From Spirosoma radiotolerans (GTDB lineage: Bacteria; Bacteroidota; Bacteroidia; Cytophagales; Spirosomataceae), in contig NZ_CP010429.1 of the NCBI RefSeq assembly GCF_000974425.1, forward strand, positions 5,317,501 to 5,381,500: DNA of 64,000 nt, read 5' to 3'. The translations under genes and the position numbers were made by a program. Positions 16,386 to 25,272 of this stretch are shown here, piece by piece. Within the stretch, counting starts at the first letter, position 1, and each line of letters opens with the position of its first letter. The notes beneath the pieces are model-generated. The model ran no database searches. It saw only the letters and a program-made list of their open reading frames with translations, and was not told the DNA's origin.

Positions 16386-17555
16386 ATGCTCAATCGGCGA
16401 CTACTCCGAATAAAGGTCATGCAGGCGTTATACGCGCTTCGGCAGGCCGAATTTTCCAATCAACAACTAGCCATAGACGGCATCAATGACCTCTTCCAAC
16501 CCGACCTGAATTCGATGCTGCCGCAGAATAAGCGGCAACTCGAAGGCTACCGAAAGCTTGCCGGTTTGCTGTTTGAAGAGGCCGTAAAAAACAATCAATC
16601 GGCTCAGGACGACGACGCACCCCGGAATGTGCTCAAAGCAGCCAACGACGGCTTTGTCTTCTATCAAATTCGAACGAGAAAAGATCGGCAGCACCTTGCT
16701 CAGATGATGATTAAGCAGGTCAATGGCATCTACGACGATTATCTGCGGGTCATGCTGCTCCTCGTCGAACTCGGCCACGCGGCCCAACTGGATAGCGAGC
16801 GTCAGTACCGTGATGTGGATGAAACCGTCTTTCCATTTGAATCAAATTTAAGCGATAACCGGGTCGTAAAAGCTCTGGCCGAACACCAGCCGCTCACCAA
16901 CGAGGCCGTTCGCCATGGAATTTCCTGGGTCGACGATCAGCCATTTATTCGTAAAGCGCTCCGCGAAGCCCTTAAAACTGACGATACCTACCGCGCCTAC
17001 TGCGACCAACGAACCCATACGGCCGACGAAGATCAGGCTTTGGCACAACATGTGCTACGTACGCTTATATTCAAGCATGAGATTATCCGGGATCATCTGG
17101 CTGAAATTGACTTGAGCTGGACCGAAAACAGCGAAGTCGTGCGGGGGTTGTCCATTCGAACCTTGAAATCGGTGCAAAGCCCAACAGGCCTTAAACTCGA
17201 ACCCCTCACCGATGATTGGGAAGAAGACGAATTGTTTCTTAACACCCTGTTTGAGAAATCAATTGAAAACGATGCTGACTATGAGCAGTTACTCGCTGAT
17301 CAGCTTCAAAACTGGGATGTTGAACGGGTAGCCATTATCGACAAAATCATTCTGAAACTCGCCGTTTGCGAGTTGCTCAGTTTCCCAAACATTCCGGTCA
17401 AAGTAACGATTAATGAATATATCGAGCTGGCAAAGGCATACAGTACGCCTAAAAGCGGTAAATTTGTCAACGGTATACTAGATAACCTGTCCGAGAAGCT
17501 AATTGCCTCGGGACGTCTGCGTAAAAGTGGACGCGGGTTGTTGGACAATAAATAA
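16386..17555 (+). CDS. nusB: Transcription antitermination factor NusB, long form
   Basis: At 389 aa this is much longer than the 140-aa enterobacterial NusB, as is usual in Bacteroidetes. The N terminus MLNRRLLRIKVMQALYAL is the conserved start. The C-terminal third carries the NusB core, including VERVAIIDKIILKLAVCELL and VKVTINEYIELAKAYSTPKSGKFVNGIL. NusB pairs with NusE/S10 on boxA RNA to keep rRNA transcription processive. It heads a plus-strand run with ytxH, DUF1573, yajC, ybbR and coaE. Confidence 0.95.
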   Translation: MLNRRLLRIKVMQALYALRQAEFSNQQLAIDGINDLFQPDLNSMLPQNKRQLEGYRKLAGLLFEEAVKNNQSAQDDDAPRNVLKAANDGFVFYQIRTRKDRQHLAQMMIKQVNGIYDDYLRVMLLLVELGHAAQLDSERQYRDVDETVFPFESNLSDNRVVKALAEHQPLTNEAVRHGISWVDDQPFIRKALREALKTDDTYRAYCDQRTHTADEDQALAQHVLRTLIFKHEIIRDHLAEIDLSWTENSEVVRGLSIRTLKSVQSPTGLKLEPLTDDWEEDELFLNTLFEKSIENDADYEQLLADQLQNWDVERVAIIDKIILKLAVCELLSFPNIPVKVTINEYIELAKAYSTPKSGKFVNGILDNLSEKLIASGRLRKSGRGLLDNK

Positions 17556-17557
17556 AG

Positions 17558-17664
17558 GGTTTTCGGTTTACAGGTTTGGTTTTCGGTTTTTGGTATACGG
17601 TGGTTACACACCCGTCATCCACCGTATGCCAAAAATCGAAAACCAAACCTGTAAACCGAAAACC
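17558..17664. repeat. 46-bp-arm inverted repeat between nusB and the YtxH gene
   Basis: Arm 17558-17603 pairs with 17619-17664 over 46 bases with only two mismatches, both G-U wobbles in plus-strand RNA, around a 15-base loop. The words are repetitive (GGTTTTCGG, GGTTTACAGG). The hairpin ends 17 bases before the YtxH start codon. It is too long for an ordinary terminator. Confidence 0.85.
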
Positions 17665-17681
17665 ACAAACCTTCTTGAAAA

Positions 17682-17984
17682 ATGAGCAGAACTGGACGTG
17701 ACTTAACTTTTTTGCTGACCGGTATTGCCGCCGGTTCTCTTGTTGGCTTATTGTATGCGCCTGATAAGGGCAAGATTACCCGCGATCGGCTATCGTTCCG
17801 GCTGTCGAAGTACAGAGAGCAAATTAATCAGTTGCTAGACGACCTGAGCAACTCGGCTGATTTACCCGAAAATTCGTCGAAAAATGAAGGGCAGCGTGTC
17901 GTCAATGACGCCCGCGAAAAAGCCGAACGTCTGCTGGAGGATGTCGATAAGCTGATGGCCCAAATTAAGCAGCAAAACGCGTAA
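17682..17984 (+). CDS. YtxH-domain small membrane-anchored protein
   Basis: This 100-aa protein has a short N-terminal glycine-rich membrane helix, FLLTGIAAGSLVGLLYAPDKG, the hallmark of YtxH/gas-vesicle-like stress proteins. A charged amphipathic coiled coil follows to the C terminus (NDAREKAERLLEDVDKLMAQIKQ). It probably sits at the inner membrane with the coil in the cytoplasm. It lies between two unusual long hairpins in the nusB-coaE run. Confidence 0.85.
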   Translation: MSRTGRDLTFLLTGIAAGSLVGLLYAPDKGKITRDRLSFRLSKYREQINQLLDDLSNSADLPENSSKNEGQRVVNDAREKAERLLEDVDKLMAQIKQQNA

Positions 17985-17996
17985 TTTCGGTTTGTA

Positions 17997-18076
17997 GTTT
18001 GTGGTTTACGGCGGTCCGTCGCACGGTTAGCTGACGCGTCTGTATTGTTTTTTCCGGACCGCCGTAAACCACAAAC
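17997..18076. repeat. 22-bp-arm inverted repeat before the DUF1573 gene
   Basis: GTTTGTGGTTTACGGCGGTC plus CG (17997-18018) pairs perfectly with 18055-18076. The outer part continues with CGGTTT/ACCGAA but contains a short duplicated GTTTGTA in one arm. The words resemble the 17558-17664 hairpin. It ends 26 bases before the DUF1573 ATG. Confidence 0.8.
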
Positions 18077-18102
18077 CGAATCCCGTAAACCTCGAACCAA
18101 AA

Positions 18103-18555
18103 ATGCACCTTAAACATTGGCTGGTGGCTATGGCCGTGGCCGGAATCAGTTTCGGTCAGCTTAGTTGCGATAACCGGAAGCAGGGCCAGGCCTCTAAAGA
18201 AACGGCTTCGGCTAAGATGCCCCGAATCACGTTTTCGGAAAAAGGCATCTACGATTTTGGAACGCTGACCGAAGGCGATACCGTTGAACACACCTTCGCC
18301 TTCACCAATACAGGCGAATTTCCGCTGATTATCAACAATGTTACCGCGTCCTGCGGATGTACTACTCCCGACTGGCCCCGCGAACCGGTCGCTCCCGGCG
18401 CAAAATCGTCGGTTCGGGTTCGTTTTAATAGCCGTGGCAAAATGGGTGAACAGAATAAAACCGTCACCATCTTTGCCAATACGGAACCGGCCATGACCGA
18501 CCTGCAATTCAAAGCCCTGGTAAAACCAAAGGCCGATACTACCAAAACGTCGTAA
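18103..18555 (+). CDS. DUF1573 lipoprotein (Ig-like domain)
   Basis: This 150-aa protein has a hydrophobic N terminus with a lipobox-like LSC at about residues 20-22 (GQLSCDNRK), so it is likely lipid-anchored in the periplasm or outer membrane. The rest is one DUF1573 beta-sandwich: YDFGTLTEGDTVEHTFAFTN, then VTASCGCTTPDWP and RVRFNSRGKMG. The function of the family is unknown, though it often sits near yajC in Bacteroidetes. yajC follows 12 bases later. Confidence 0.9.
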   Translation: MHLKHWLVAMAVAGISFGQLSCDNRKQGQASKETASAKMPRITFSEKGIYDFGTLTEGDTVEHTFAFTNTGEFPLIINNVTASCGCTTPDWPREPVAPGAKSSVRVRFNSRGKMGEQNKTVTIFANTEPAMTDLQFKALVKPKADTTKTS

Positions 18556-18567
18556 ACTCACCTATTT

Positions 18568-18891
18568 ATGTTGACCATTCTCTTACAGGCCGCAGCTGGC
18601 TCCAATACCTCAATGATTTATAATGTGCTGCTTTGGGTAGCCATCATTGGCGTGTTTTATTTCTTTATGATCCGCCCGCAGCAGAAAAAGCAGAAAGATC
18701 AGAAGAGTTTTGTCGACAATCTTAAAAAGGGAGACAACGTCGTGACGATTGGCGGCCTGCACGGGCGTATTGCTTCGGTAGAAGCGACAACGGTTACACT
18801 CGAAGTAGACCGGGGCGTTAAGATGACGTTTGAGAAAAGCTCCATTTCCCGCGAGGCAACAGTAAAACCGGTTGAAGCTGAGAAGCAATAA
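18568..18891 (+). CDS. yajC: Preprotein translocase subunit YajC
   Basis: This 107-aa protein has one N-terminal membrane helix (NVLLWVAIIGVFYFFMIRP) followed by QQKKQKDQKSFVDNLKKGDNVVTIGGLHGRI, the defining YajC motif. It is an accessory of the SecDF-YajC complex in the inner membrane. Spacing to neighbours is tight (12 bases upstream, 3 bases to the next start), so it is part of an operon. Confidence 0.95.
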   Translation: MLTILLQAAAGSNTSMIYNVLLWVAIIGVFYFFMIRPQQKKQKDQKSFVDNLKKGDNVVTIGGLHGRIASVEATTVTLEVDRGVKMTFEKSSISREATVKPVEAEKQ

Positions 18892-18894
18892 CGT

Positions 18895-19584
18895 GTGAAC
18901 ACTGCCCAAAACGTCCGCTCGTTTCAACCGACCAAAGCGCTGCTTTGCTTAGGGGCCGCTGCGCTATTCTGGTTTCTGAACGCTCTCAACAAACCGGGCT
19001 ATACGCTCAACGTAGAGTATCCTGTCCGGTTTGTGTACGACGACTCCCTGTTCATTCCTACCTTGCCCCTCCCCCATGCCGTTCGGGTCAACGTATCGAG
19101 CGATGGCTGGGGATTGCTGCGTCATTCGTGGTTGCCTTTCCGGGTCGAACCTGTCGATTATATTGTAGCGAACCCTTTACGGGAAACCGTTATCAATACA
19201 TCTTCACTGGCAGCTGCCCTGGCCGAACAGGTTAAAAAACTACACGTCAATTACGTCGTTGCCGATACACTTGCCATGAGTTTCGACCGGCGCATGACCA
19301 AAACGGTTCGGCTGGTTCCCGACAGCCTGCATCTGAACCTAGCTCCCCGGTTTATGGTGTCGAGTGTTATCAATATGACGCCCCGCACAATCGAGATCAA
19401 TGGCCCGGCAAAACTGGTTCGGGGCCTTCCCGATACCGTATGGGTAAAGATTCCGCGCAAACGGATTTCTGATAATTATGACGAGGAGATTCCGCTGACT
19501 CAACTACGCCATCCGCTCCTGCACACCAGCGCCGACCGGGTTGCTGTTAGCTTTGAAGTTGGCGAACTGCTATCACCCCAATAA
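18895..19584 (+). CDS. YbbR-like (CdaR-type) domain protein
   Basis: This 229-aa protein starts with GTG three bases after the yajC stop. An N-terminal membrane helix (ALLCLGAAALFWFLNAL) anchors a periplasmic region with YbbR-like beta domains, for example YPVRFVYDDSLFIPTLPLPHAVRVNVSSDGW and NMTPRTIEINGPAKLV. In Firmicutes CdaR regulates the c-di-AMP cyclase. In Bacteroidetes the yajC-ybbR-coaE order is common, but the role is unknown. Confidence 0.85.
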   Translation: MNTAQNVRSFQPTKALLCLGAAALFWFLNALNKPGYTLNVEYPVRFVYDDSLFIPTLPLPHAVRVNVSSDGWGLLRHSWLPFRVEPVDYIVANPLRETVINTSSLAAALAEQVKKLHVNYVVADTLAMSFDRRMTKTVRLVPDSLHLNLAPRFMVSSVINMTPRTIEINGPAKLVRGLPDTVWVKIPRKRISDNYDEEIPLTQLRHPLLHTSADRVAVSFEVGELLSPQ

Positions 19585-19586
19585 AT

Positions 19587-19676
19587 GAGTGAAAGAGTGA
19601 ATGAGCGGTCTATCTGCCGGCTGTGATCTGGCAAGCCACTCTCTCACTCTTTCGTCTTTTCACTCCTTCGCTCTTT
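19587..19676. repeat. Inverted repeat of GAAAGAGTGA words before coaE
   Basis: GAAAGAGTGA at 19591-19600 pairs with TCACTCTTTC at 19644-19653, and further partial pairing exists with TTTTCACTC. The pyrimidine-rich arm (CTCACTCTTTCG, CTTTTCACTCC) runs directly into the coaE start codon. The same words occur before phhA (26409-26508) and before the ABC permease (46525-46548). Confidence 0.65.
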
Positions 19677-20285
19677 ATGAAAACTCCCCTCCAGATTGGC
19701 GTAACGGGTGGCATTGGTTCAGGCAAGAGTATTGTCTGCGCGGTGTTTGCATCACTGGGGATTCCGGTTTATGCCGCCGACGAACGAGCGAAATGGTTGA
19801 CGGAGCATGACCCAATCCTGAAAGCCGATATTCAGCGGGTTCTCGGCCCCAATGCCTACGATGCGCTGGGGCATTACAACCGGGCCTGGGTAGCCTCACA
19901 AGTGTTTGCCGACCCGGCTCTGTTGACGGCGCTTAACTCGGTCATTCATCCGAGAGTACTTGCCGACACGGCAGCCTGGGTCAATGAGCAGGCCGATAAA
20001 CCTTATGTTGTCAAAGAGGCTGCGCTGATGAAAGCCGCTGGCTCAGGAAATTCACTTGATAAGGTAATTGTGGTGCAGGCGCCCGTTGCCCTTCGTATTG
20101 AGCGCATTCGCAAGCGTGACCCGCAACGCTCCGAAGCGGAAATTCAACAGATCATCGACCGTCAGATTAGCGACGACGAGCGCTTACAATTAGCAAATTA
20201 TGTGATCGAAAACGATGAAAGCCAGTTGCTGTTGCCACAGATAATTCGGCTTCACAATGATTTTTTACAACAAGCCTCAAATTAA
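19677..20285 (+). CDS. coaE: Dephospho-CoA kinase
   Basis: The start at ATG 19677 gives 202 aa and puts the P-loop GVTGGIGSGKS at residues 8-18, as in the family. An in-frame ATG at 19623 would add a repeat-encoded extension. The lid and core motifs PVYAADERAKWL, HPRVLADTAAWV and IERIRKRDPQRSEAEIQQIIDRQ are present. The enzyme phosphorylates dephospho-CoA to CoA in the last step of the pathway. Confidence 0.96.
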   Translation: MKTPLQIGVTGGIGSGKSIVCAVFASLGIPVYAADERAKWLTEHDPILKADIQRVLGPNAYDALGHYNRAWVASQVFADPALLTALNSVIHPRVLADTAAWVNEQADKPYVVKEAALMKAAGSGNSLDKVIVVQAPVALRIERIRKRDPQRSEAEIQQIIDRQISDDERLQLANYVIENDESQLLLPQIIRLHNDFLQQASN

Positions 20286-20336
20286 TTCCCTTTCCGCCGT
20301 AATTTGGTCGATTACTTCGTCAATCAGCCAAATTAA

Positions 20337-22001
20337 ATGAAACGAACTTTCCTTCTGCTTGCTGCCTGTACCAGCAGCTTTTTACTCGGTGCCTTTGTTA
20401 CCAACGATGATCCCAAAAAGCCCCTCACCGCTGGTATGGTTGAGGTAGCGTCGAAGCTATTTGACCTGGAGTTTACAGCTGCGGAGCGCGATTCGATGCT
20501 CGACAACCTGAACAATGCCCGGACAAACTACGAGGCTCTGCGCAAAATTGATTTGCCCAACGACATAGCACCTGCCCTGTATTTCAACCCGCTTCCGGCA
20601 GGCTTTATCATGCCTACGGGTCCATCATCGTTCAAAGCGTCCTCCTCAGGGAAAGTTGCTCTCCCTACGAATCGTGATGAACTGGCCTTTTACACCGTTG
20701 GGCAGTTGGGCGAATTGATTCGGACGAAGCAGATATCCTCCGTCGAACTCACCAAATTTTTCCTGAACCGGCTTAAAACATACGACCCGAAACTACACTG
20801 TGTGATCACATTAACCGAGGATCTGGCTCTGAGCCAGGCCAAACGGGCCGATGATGAACTGAAAGCCGGTAAATACAGGGGTCCTTTGCACGGCATTCCG
20901 TACGGAGCCAAAGACCTGCTGGCTAAAAAAGGATACAAGACGACTTGGGGAGCCACTCCATACAAAGACCAGACGCTTGACCTCGACGCGACAGTTATTC
21001 AGCGGCTGGAAAAAGCGGGAGCCGTCCTCTGCGGCAAAATGACCCTCGGCGCCCTGGCCATGGGCGATGTGTGGTACGGCGGTATAACGCGTAATCCGTG
21101 GAGCACCACGGCGGGCTCCAGCGGCTCATCGGCGGGGTCTGCGTCCAGTGTATCGGCAGGGCTGCTGCCGTTTGCCATTGGCACCGAGACCTTAGGTTCT
21201 ATTGTCTCACCATCAACCGTTTGTGGTACAACAGGACTACGGCCAACTTTTGGTCGGGTAAGTCGGCATGGTGCCATGGCCTTGAGCTGGAGTATGGATA
21301 AAATTGGACCCATTACCCGGTCGGTGGAGGATTGCGCGCTGGTTTTCAACGCCATCTATGGACCCGATGGGAATGACCCGACTGTCATGGCTGCTCCTTT
21401 TCGCTATGCTCCGCTCACTACCCTGAAAGGCATGCGGGTTGGCTATGTCAAAAAAGCCTTTGAAAGCAACTATCCCAACCGGGCGAACGATTCCCTTACG
21501 CTTCAAACGCTGCGTCAATTAGGGGCGGAACTGGTTCCGTTTGATCTGCCAACAGGCGTCCCGCCGGGTCGAATATCCTTTCTCTTGTCCGTAGAAGCCG
21601 CGGCTTCGTTTGATGAACTAACCCGCTCGGGCCGCGATGATTTGCTGGTACGACAAGGCAAAGGTGCTTGGCCTAATGCGTTTCGTTCGGCGCGTTTCGT
21701 TCCGGCGGTTGAGTATATTCAGGCCAACCGCGCCCGTACCAAACTCATCAATGAGATGGCGGCTCAACTAAAGGCGGCCAAGATCGATGTATATGTATCG
21801 CCAGCCTATGCCGGTGGAAATCTTACTTTAACTAACCTCACGGGTCATCCGTGCGTGGTGTTGCCCAACGGTTTTACCAAGCAAAACCTACCTACGAGCA
21901 TTACCTTTATGGGTCAGTTATTCGAAGAAGGCAAGGTGCTGGCAGTAGCGAAAGCTTATCAGGACGCTACTGATTGGAACAAAAAACACCCTGTTCTTTA
22001 G
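20337..22001 (+). CDS. Exported amidase, amidase-signature family
   Basis: This 554-aa protein has a signal peptide (RTFLLLAACTSSFLLGAFV) and an amidase-signature domain. The Ser-cisSer-Lys triad is visible: K192 in IPYGAKDLLAKKG, the cis-Ser in GSSGSSAGSAS (about S264/S265) and the nucleophile S288 in GTETLGSIV. Relatives hydrolyse amides, including GatA and peptide amidases. Here it is periplasmic and not part of GatCAB. It stands alone. The substrate is unknown. Confidence 0.88.
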   Translation: MKRTFLLLAACTSSFLLGAFVTNDDPKKPLTAGMVEVASKLFDLEFTAAERDSMLDNLNNARTNYEALRKIDLPNDIAPALYFNPLPAGFIMPTGPSSFKASSSGKVALPTNRDELAFYTVGQLGELIRTKQISSVELTKFFLNRLKTYDPKLHCVITLTEDLALSQAKRADDELKAGKYRGPLHGIPYGAKDLLAKKGYKTTWGATPYKDQTLDLDATVIQRLEKAGAVLCGKMTLGALAMGDVWYGGITRNPWSTTAGSSGSSAGSASSVSAGLLPFAIGTETLGSIVSPSTVCGTTGLRPTFGRVSRHGAMALSWSMDKIGPITRSVEDCALVFNAIYGPDGNDPTVMAAPFRYAPLTTLKGMRVGYVKKAFESNYPNRANDSLTLQTLRQLGAELVPFDLPTGVPPGRISFLLSVEAAASFDELTRSGRDDLLVRQGKGAWPNAFRSARFVPAVEYIQANRARTKLINEMAAQLKAAKIDVYVSPAYAGGNLTLTNLTGHPCVVLPNGFTKQNLPTSITFMGQLFEEGKVLAVAKAYQDATDWNKKHPVL

Positions 22002-22078
22002 TAGCCCTGTATCCTCATTAAAATCAAACCTTCAACTTAAAAACGCGTTAGGTAGAGTGAACAAAACAACTCTACGTT

Positions 22079-22648
22079 ATGAAGCGATTACTCAGTATTG
22101 TTATTTTTCTAGCATTAGTTTACGGCTGTGCTCCCCGGGTTACCGTCGATAGAAACAGTCGAGCCGACTTTAGTAAGTACAAGACGTTCGCCTGGATGGA
22201 TACGGATGTAAAAGCCGGACAAAACCCTTTGTACTACAATCAGATAGCTACTGAAAATGTCGAAAATACAATGGGGAGCGTCTTGCAGCAAAAAGGCCTT
22301 AAGGAGACAACATCCAAGCCCGATTTGCTGATAGGCTACCATTTCTTTGTCGAAAATAAAACCCAGACAGTGGCCAATCCATCACCGATGTACGGGCCCT
22401 ACATGGGATGGGGCCGGTGGGGCTACGGTGGTTGGGGACCCGGCTGGTGGGGCTATGGTGGCCAACAGTACACCCAGCAACAATATCAGGCTGGCACGCT
22501 GGTTGTCGATATGGTTGATGCCCGTACCCGTCAATTAGTGTGGCGTGGCTCTGTCCAGAACGCCGTTAGTGATCCAGCCCGCATTGCGGCTCAACTGCAA
22601 AAAGAAGCCGAGCGGATTGCGGAGAAGTTTCCCGATCGTACCAGCTAA
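22079..22648 (+). CDS. DUF4136 lipoprotein
   Basis: This 189-aa protein has a lipoprotein signal (SIVIFLALVYGCAP, Cys at about residue 17) and a DUF4136 domain: RADFSKYKTFAWMD, then a Gly/Trp-rich stretch (WGRWGYGGWGPGWWGYGG) and VVDMVDARTRQLVWRG at the C terminus. The family is widespread in outer membranes of Bacteroidetes and Proteobacteria without known function. A small 7-bp hairpin (22052-22058/22069-22075) abuts the start codon. Confidence 0.9.
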   Translation: MKRLLSIVIFLALVYGCAPRVTVDRNSRADFSKYKTFAWMDTDVKAGQNPLYYNQIATENVENTMGSVLQQKGLKETTSKPDLLIGYHFFVENKTQTVANPSPMYGPYMGWGRWGYGGWGPGWWGYGGQQYTQQQYQAGTLVVDMVDARTRQLVWRGSVQNAVSDPARIAAQLQKEAERIAEKFPDRTS

Positions 22649-22663
22649 AGGAGGTGTTCCATT

Positions 22664-22710
22664 AATCAAATAGGCCCAACTAACACTATGTTAGTTGGGC
22701 CTATTTGATT
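22664..22710. terminator. Bidirectional terminator hairpin
   Basis: A perfect 22-bp stem (22664-22685/22689-22710) with a 3-base loop lies just after the DUF4136 gene. It is followed by TTGTTTG and serves the convergent pair with the nucleotidyltransferase gene. Confidence 0.85.
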
Positions 22711-22758
22711 TTGTTTGTTGATGACGCAAGGCTCCAGCCTTGCGTCATCAACAAACAA
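22711..22758. repeat. REP-like hairpin with GGCTCCAGCC core
   Basis: A second perfect 22-bp stem (22711-22732/22737-22758, loop TCCA) abuts the previous hairpin. Its tip AAGGCTCCAGCCTT resembles the tips of the hairpins at 64-85 and 32508-32551, suggesting a dispersed REP-type element and not a simple terminator. Confidence 0.75.
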
Positions 22759-22762
22759 CGAA

Positions 22763-23674
22763 CTACCACAACTGCGCTGGGTAAGCTCCATCGTCGTGGA
22801 GTTGCTTCAGAGCAGCCTGAACAACGGGCTTATCGTCGGGATAGGTAACCCCAAACCAGGCCGATTGACTCCGGAAAACCTTGCAGTGGCCCGTATCGGT
22901 CTGAATTAAGTTAGACATAACGGTTGGAATATAAAATTCCGCTTTGGGCGAGTTGATGTTCGCAATCGCATAACTTTCGAACTGGTGCTGCACCAACGGA
23001 AACACACTGGGCTTGAAACCCCAGAAGTTCATGGACACAGGCGTATTCGGTGCCAAAGGCGTCAGCGTATCGCCCTCTTCAAAGACAATCTTCTTATCGT
23101 TTGACCCGTTTTCCTGCTCATAAATTTTGGTGCGTTCAATGACCGAAATCAGATTGCCGTTTTCGGCGACTTCACACACCCCTCTGGATACCGAACCATT
23201 CTCCGACAGCGTGTTTTTCACTTCATAACCTACCATGGCATGAAGTTGATCATCCGTGTCAGTTGTCAGAAAGTCGCTGATGAGTTGGAATGCTTCGAGC
23301 CCATAAAAATCGTCGGCGTTGATGACCGCAAAAGGCGTCTGCGTATGGTTTTTAGCGCATAGCATGGCATGCCCCGTTCCCCAGGGCTTTGTGCGTTTCA
23401 CTTCGCCCAACTCCTCCGGCACATAGGAATCAAGCGCCTGAATTGCGTAATCGACGTCAATTTTACCCGCCAGTTTTCCGGCGAAAACCTCTTCGAAATC
23501 CTGCCGAAGTTCTTCGCGGATAATAAAAACAACCTTACCGAAACCGGCTCGTATGGCGTCGAAAAGGGAATAATCGATAATCGTTTCGCCATTTGGCCCG
23601 AATTGGTCAAGTTGTTTGACACCACCGTAGCGACTGCCCATTCCGGCCGCTAAAATCAAAAGGGTAGGTTGCAT
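22763..23674 (-). CDS. Sugar-nucleotidyltransferase family protein
   Basis: The ATG at 23674 (MQPTLLILAAGMGSRYGG) is preferred to the in-frame GTG at 23686, giving 303 aa. The N-terminal LAAGMGSRYGGVKQLDQFG motif binds the nucleotide, and VINADDFYG holds the metal-binding aspartates. The fold is that of NTP-transferases such as glucose-1-phosphate thymidylyl- or uridylyltransferases, but the signature is a distinct subgroup common in Bacteroidetes. The exact sugar and nucleotide are not determined. It stands alone on the minus strand. Confidence 0.82.
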   Translation of the reverse strand: MQPTLLILAAGMGSRYGGVKQLDQFGPNGETIIDYSLFDAIRAGFGKVVFIIREELRQDFEEVFAGKLAGKIDVDYAIQALDSYVPEELGEVKRTKPWGTGHAMLCAKNHTQTPFAVINADDFYGLEAFQLISDFLTTDTDDQLHAMVGYEVKNTLSENGSVSRGVCEVAENGNLISVIERTKIYEQENGSNDKKIVFEEGDTLTPLAPNTPVSMNFWGFKPSVFPLVQHQFESYAIANINSPKAEFYIPTVMSNLIQTDTGHCKVFRSQSAWFGVTYPDDKPVVQAALKQLHDDGAYPAQLW

Positions 23675-23877
23675 TTCAGTTATCACCGGAGCACCGGTGC
23701 GTTAAACAGTTATCAATCGTCAGTTGTGGCAACGGTTGCCCGCCAAAATTAAAAAAAGGCAATGGGCTTTACTATTTAAAGTGCTGTTTAGTCCCTACTA
23801 CCTCTTCTCACATCTTTTAATAAAATTTAATCTAAACAATGTGCAATTCTTATTAGTTGTTAGTATAATTGTATGCC

Positions 23878-23892
23878 AGACAATATTTGTCT
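23878..23892. promoter_or_regulatory. 15-bp dyad in the hmgA promoter region
   Basis: AGACAATATTTGTCT is a perfect inverted repeat (6-3-6). It overlaps AATATTTG (23882-23889), a near match to the -7 box, about 85 bases before the hmgA start. The placement suits a repressor operator, perhaps for the MarR protein of the same cluster. The surrounding 23700-23940 is strongly AT-rich. Confidence 0.4.
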
Positions 23893-23975
23893 TAGCAAAT
23901 AATAACGATTTATTGATTACTTATTACCAATAACCTGATTATGCGGTCAGTTTGTTGGAAAACTGTTATAAAGCG

Positions 23976-25154
23976 ATGCCTTTTTATCAGACACTGGGCC
24001 GGATTCCGCCCAAACGCCATACGCAGTTTGCCCGGCCCGATGGGACTACCAGCCCAGGCGACGGCCCCTTTTACTACGAGCAGTTGTTTGGCACCATTGG
24101 TTTCGAGGGCATGTCATCGCTGCTGTATCATGTTCACCGACCGACTATGGTGCGCGATGTACTGGAGAGCGTGGACATGACACCGAAATTGGCTGTTGCG
24201 AAAAATATGCTATCGCGGAAATTGCTGGGATTTGGTGTCGAGCCAGCCGATGATTTTCTGGACAGCCGGGTACCGCTTCTGGTCAACAATGACTTGATTT
24301 TTGGATTGGCCGCTCCACGCCAATCCTTAACGGACTATTTCTACAAAAATGCCGATGCCGACGAGCTTCTGTTTGTGCATCGTGGCTCGGGCAAACTCAG
24401 AACGCTGTTCGGGACGATTCCCTTTCAATACGGCGACTACCTGATTATTCCGCGTGGGGTAATTTACCAGATCGAATTCGATTCTGCTGATAATCGACTT
24501 CTGTACGTCGAGTCGCATTCGCCCATTTACACGCCCAAACGCTACCGGAATCAGTTCGGGCAACTGCTCGAACATTCGCCTTTCTGTGAGCGGGATATCC
24601 TCCGTCCGGGTAACCTGGAAACGCATGATGAAATGGGCGATTTTCTGATAAAAATCAAGAAACAGGGAGCGTTGCATTCGCTTGTTTATGCATCGCATCC
24701 GTTCGATGTCGTTGGCTGGGATGGCTATAATTACCCGTATGGTTTCTCGATTTTCAACTTCGAACCCATCACAGGTCGGGTCCATCAGCCACCGCCGGTT
24801 CATCAGACCTTCCAGACCGATGCTTTCGTGGTTTGCTCGTTTGTGCCGCGCCTGTTCGATTACCATCCGCAGGCCATTCCAGCTCCGTACAACCACTCGA
24901 ACATCGACTCCGACGAGGTCATTTATTACGTAGATGGCGACTTTATGAGCCGCAACGACATTGCTCCCGGCCACATTACGCTGCACCCCGGCGGCACTCC
25001 GCATGGTCCTGCACCCGGTGCCATGGAGCGCAGCATTGGCAAAAAAGAAACCCAGGAATACGCCGTCATGGTCGATACATTCCGCCCGCTCATGCTAACC
25101 GAACAAGCCGTGGCGCTTGACGATGGGAAATACTATAAATCGTGGCTTATGTAA
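23976..25154 (+). CDS. hmgA: Homogentisate 1,2-dioxygenase
   Basis: The ATG at 23976 (MPFYQTLGRIPPKRHTQFARP) is chosen over an in-frame TTG at 23952, giving 392 aa. The enzyme opens the homogentisate ring with non-heme iron to give maleylacetoacetate. The family's cupin core is clear: ADELLFVHRGSGKLRTLFG, GDYLIIPRGVIYQIE, and the iron-site region GHITLHPGGTPHGPAPGAMER. It is about 40 aa shorter than the classical human or Pseudomonas enzymes, as in other Bacteroidetes. It opens the tyrosine-degradation cluster with hppD and phhA downstream on the same strand. Confidence 0.95.
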   Translation: MPFYQTLGRIPPKRHTQFARPDGTTSPGDGPFYYEQLFGTIGFEGMSSLLYHVHRPTMVRDVLESVDMTPKLAVAKNMLSRKLLGFGVEPADDFLDSRVPLLVNNDLIFGLAAPRQSLTDYFYKNADADELLFVHRGSGKLRTLFGTIPFQYGDYLIIPRGVIYQIEFDSADNRLLYVESHSPIYTPKRYRNQFGQLLEHSPFCERDILRPGNLETHDEMGDFLIKIKKQGALHSLVYASHPFDVVGWDGYNYPYGFSIFNFEPITGRVHQPPPVHQTFQTDAFVVCSFVPRLFDYHPQAIPAPYNHSNIDSDEVIYYVDGDFMSRNDIAPGHITLHPGGTPHGPAPGAMERSIGKKETQEYAVMVDTFRPLMLTEQAVALDDGKYYKSWLM

Positions 25155-25272
25155 TGGGGTGATGCAGCATACCGACGTTCCGTCTGCACAGCCATAGATT
25201 AAGTCCTAATTATCAACACTTCACAAGCTATGCGACCCAGACGTCCGCACAACAAACCATCAACAAACAACT

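Noticed and set aside
24327..25004. 225-codon minus-strand frame inside hmgA
   Set aside because: Antisense shadow of a well-defined enzyme gene, with no independent signals.
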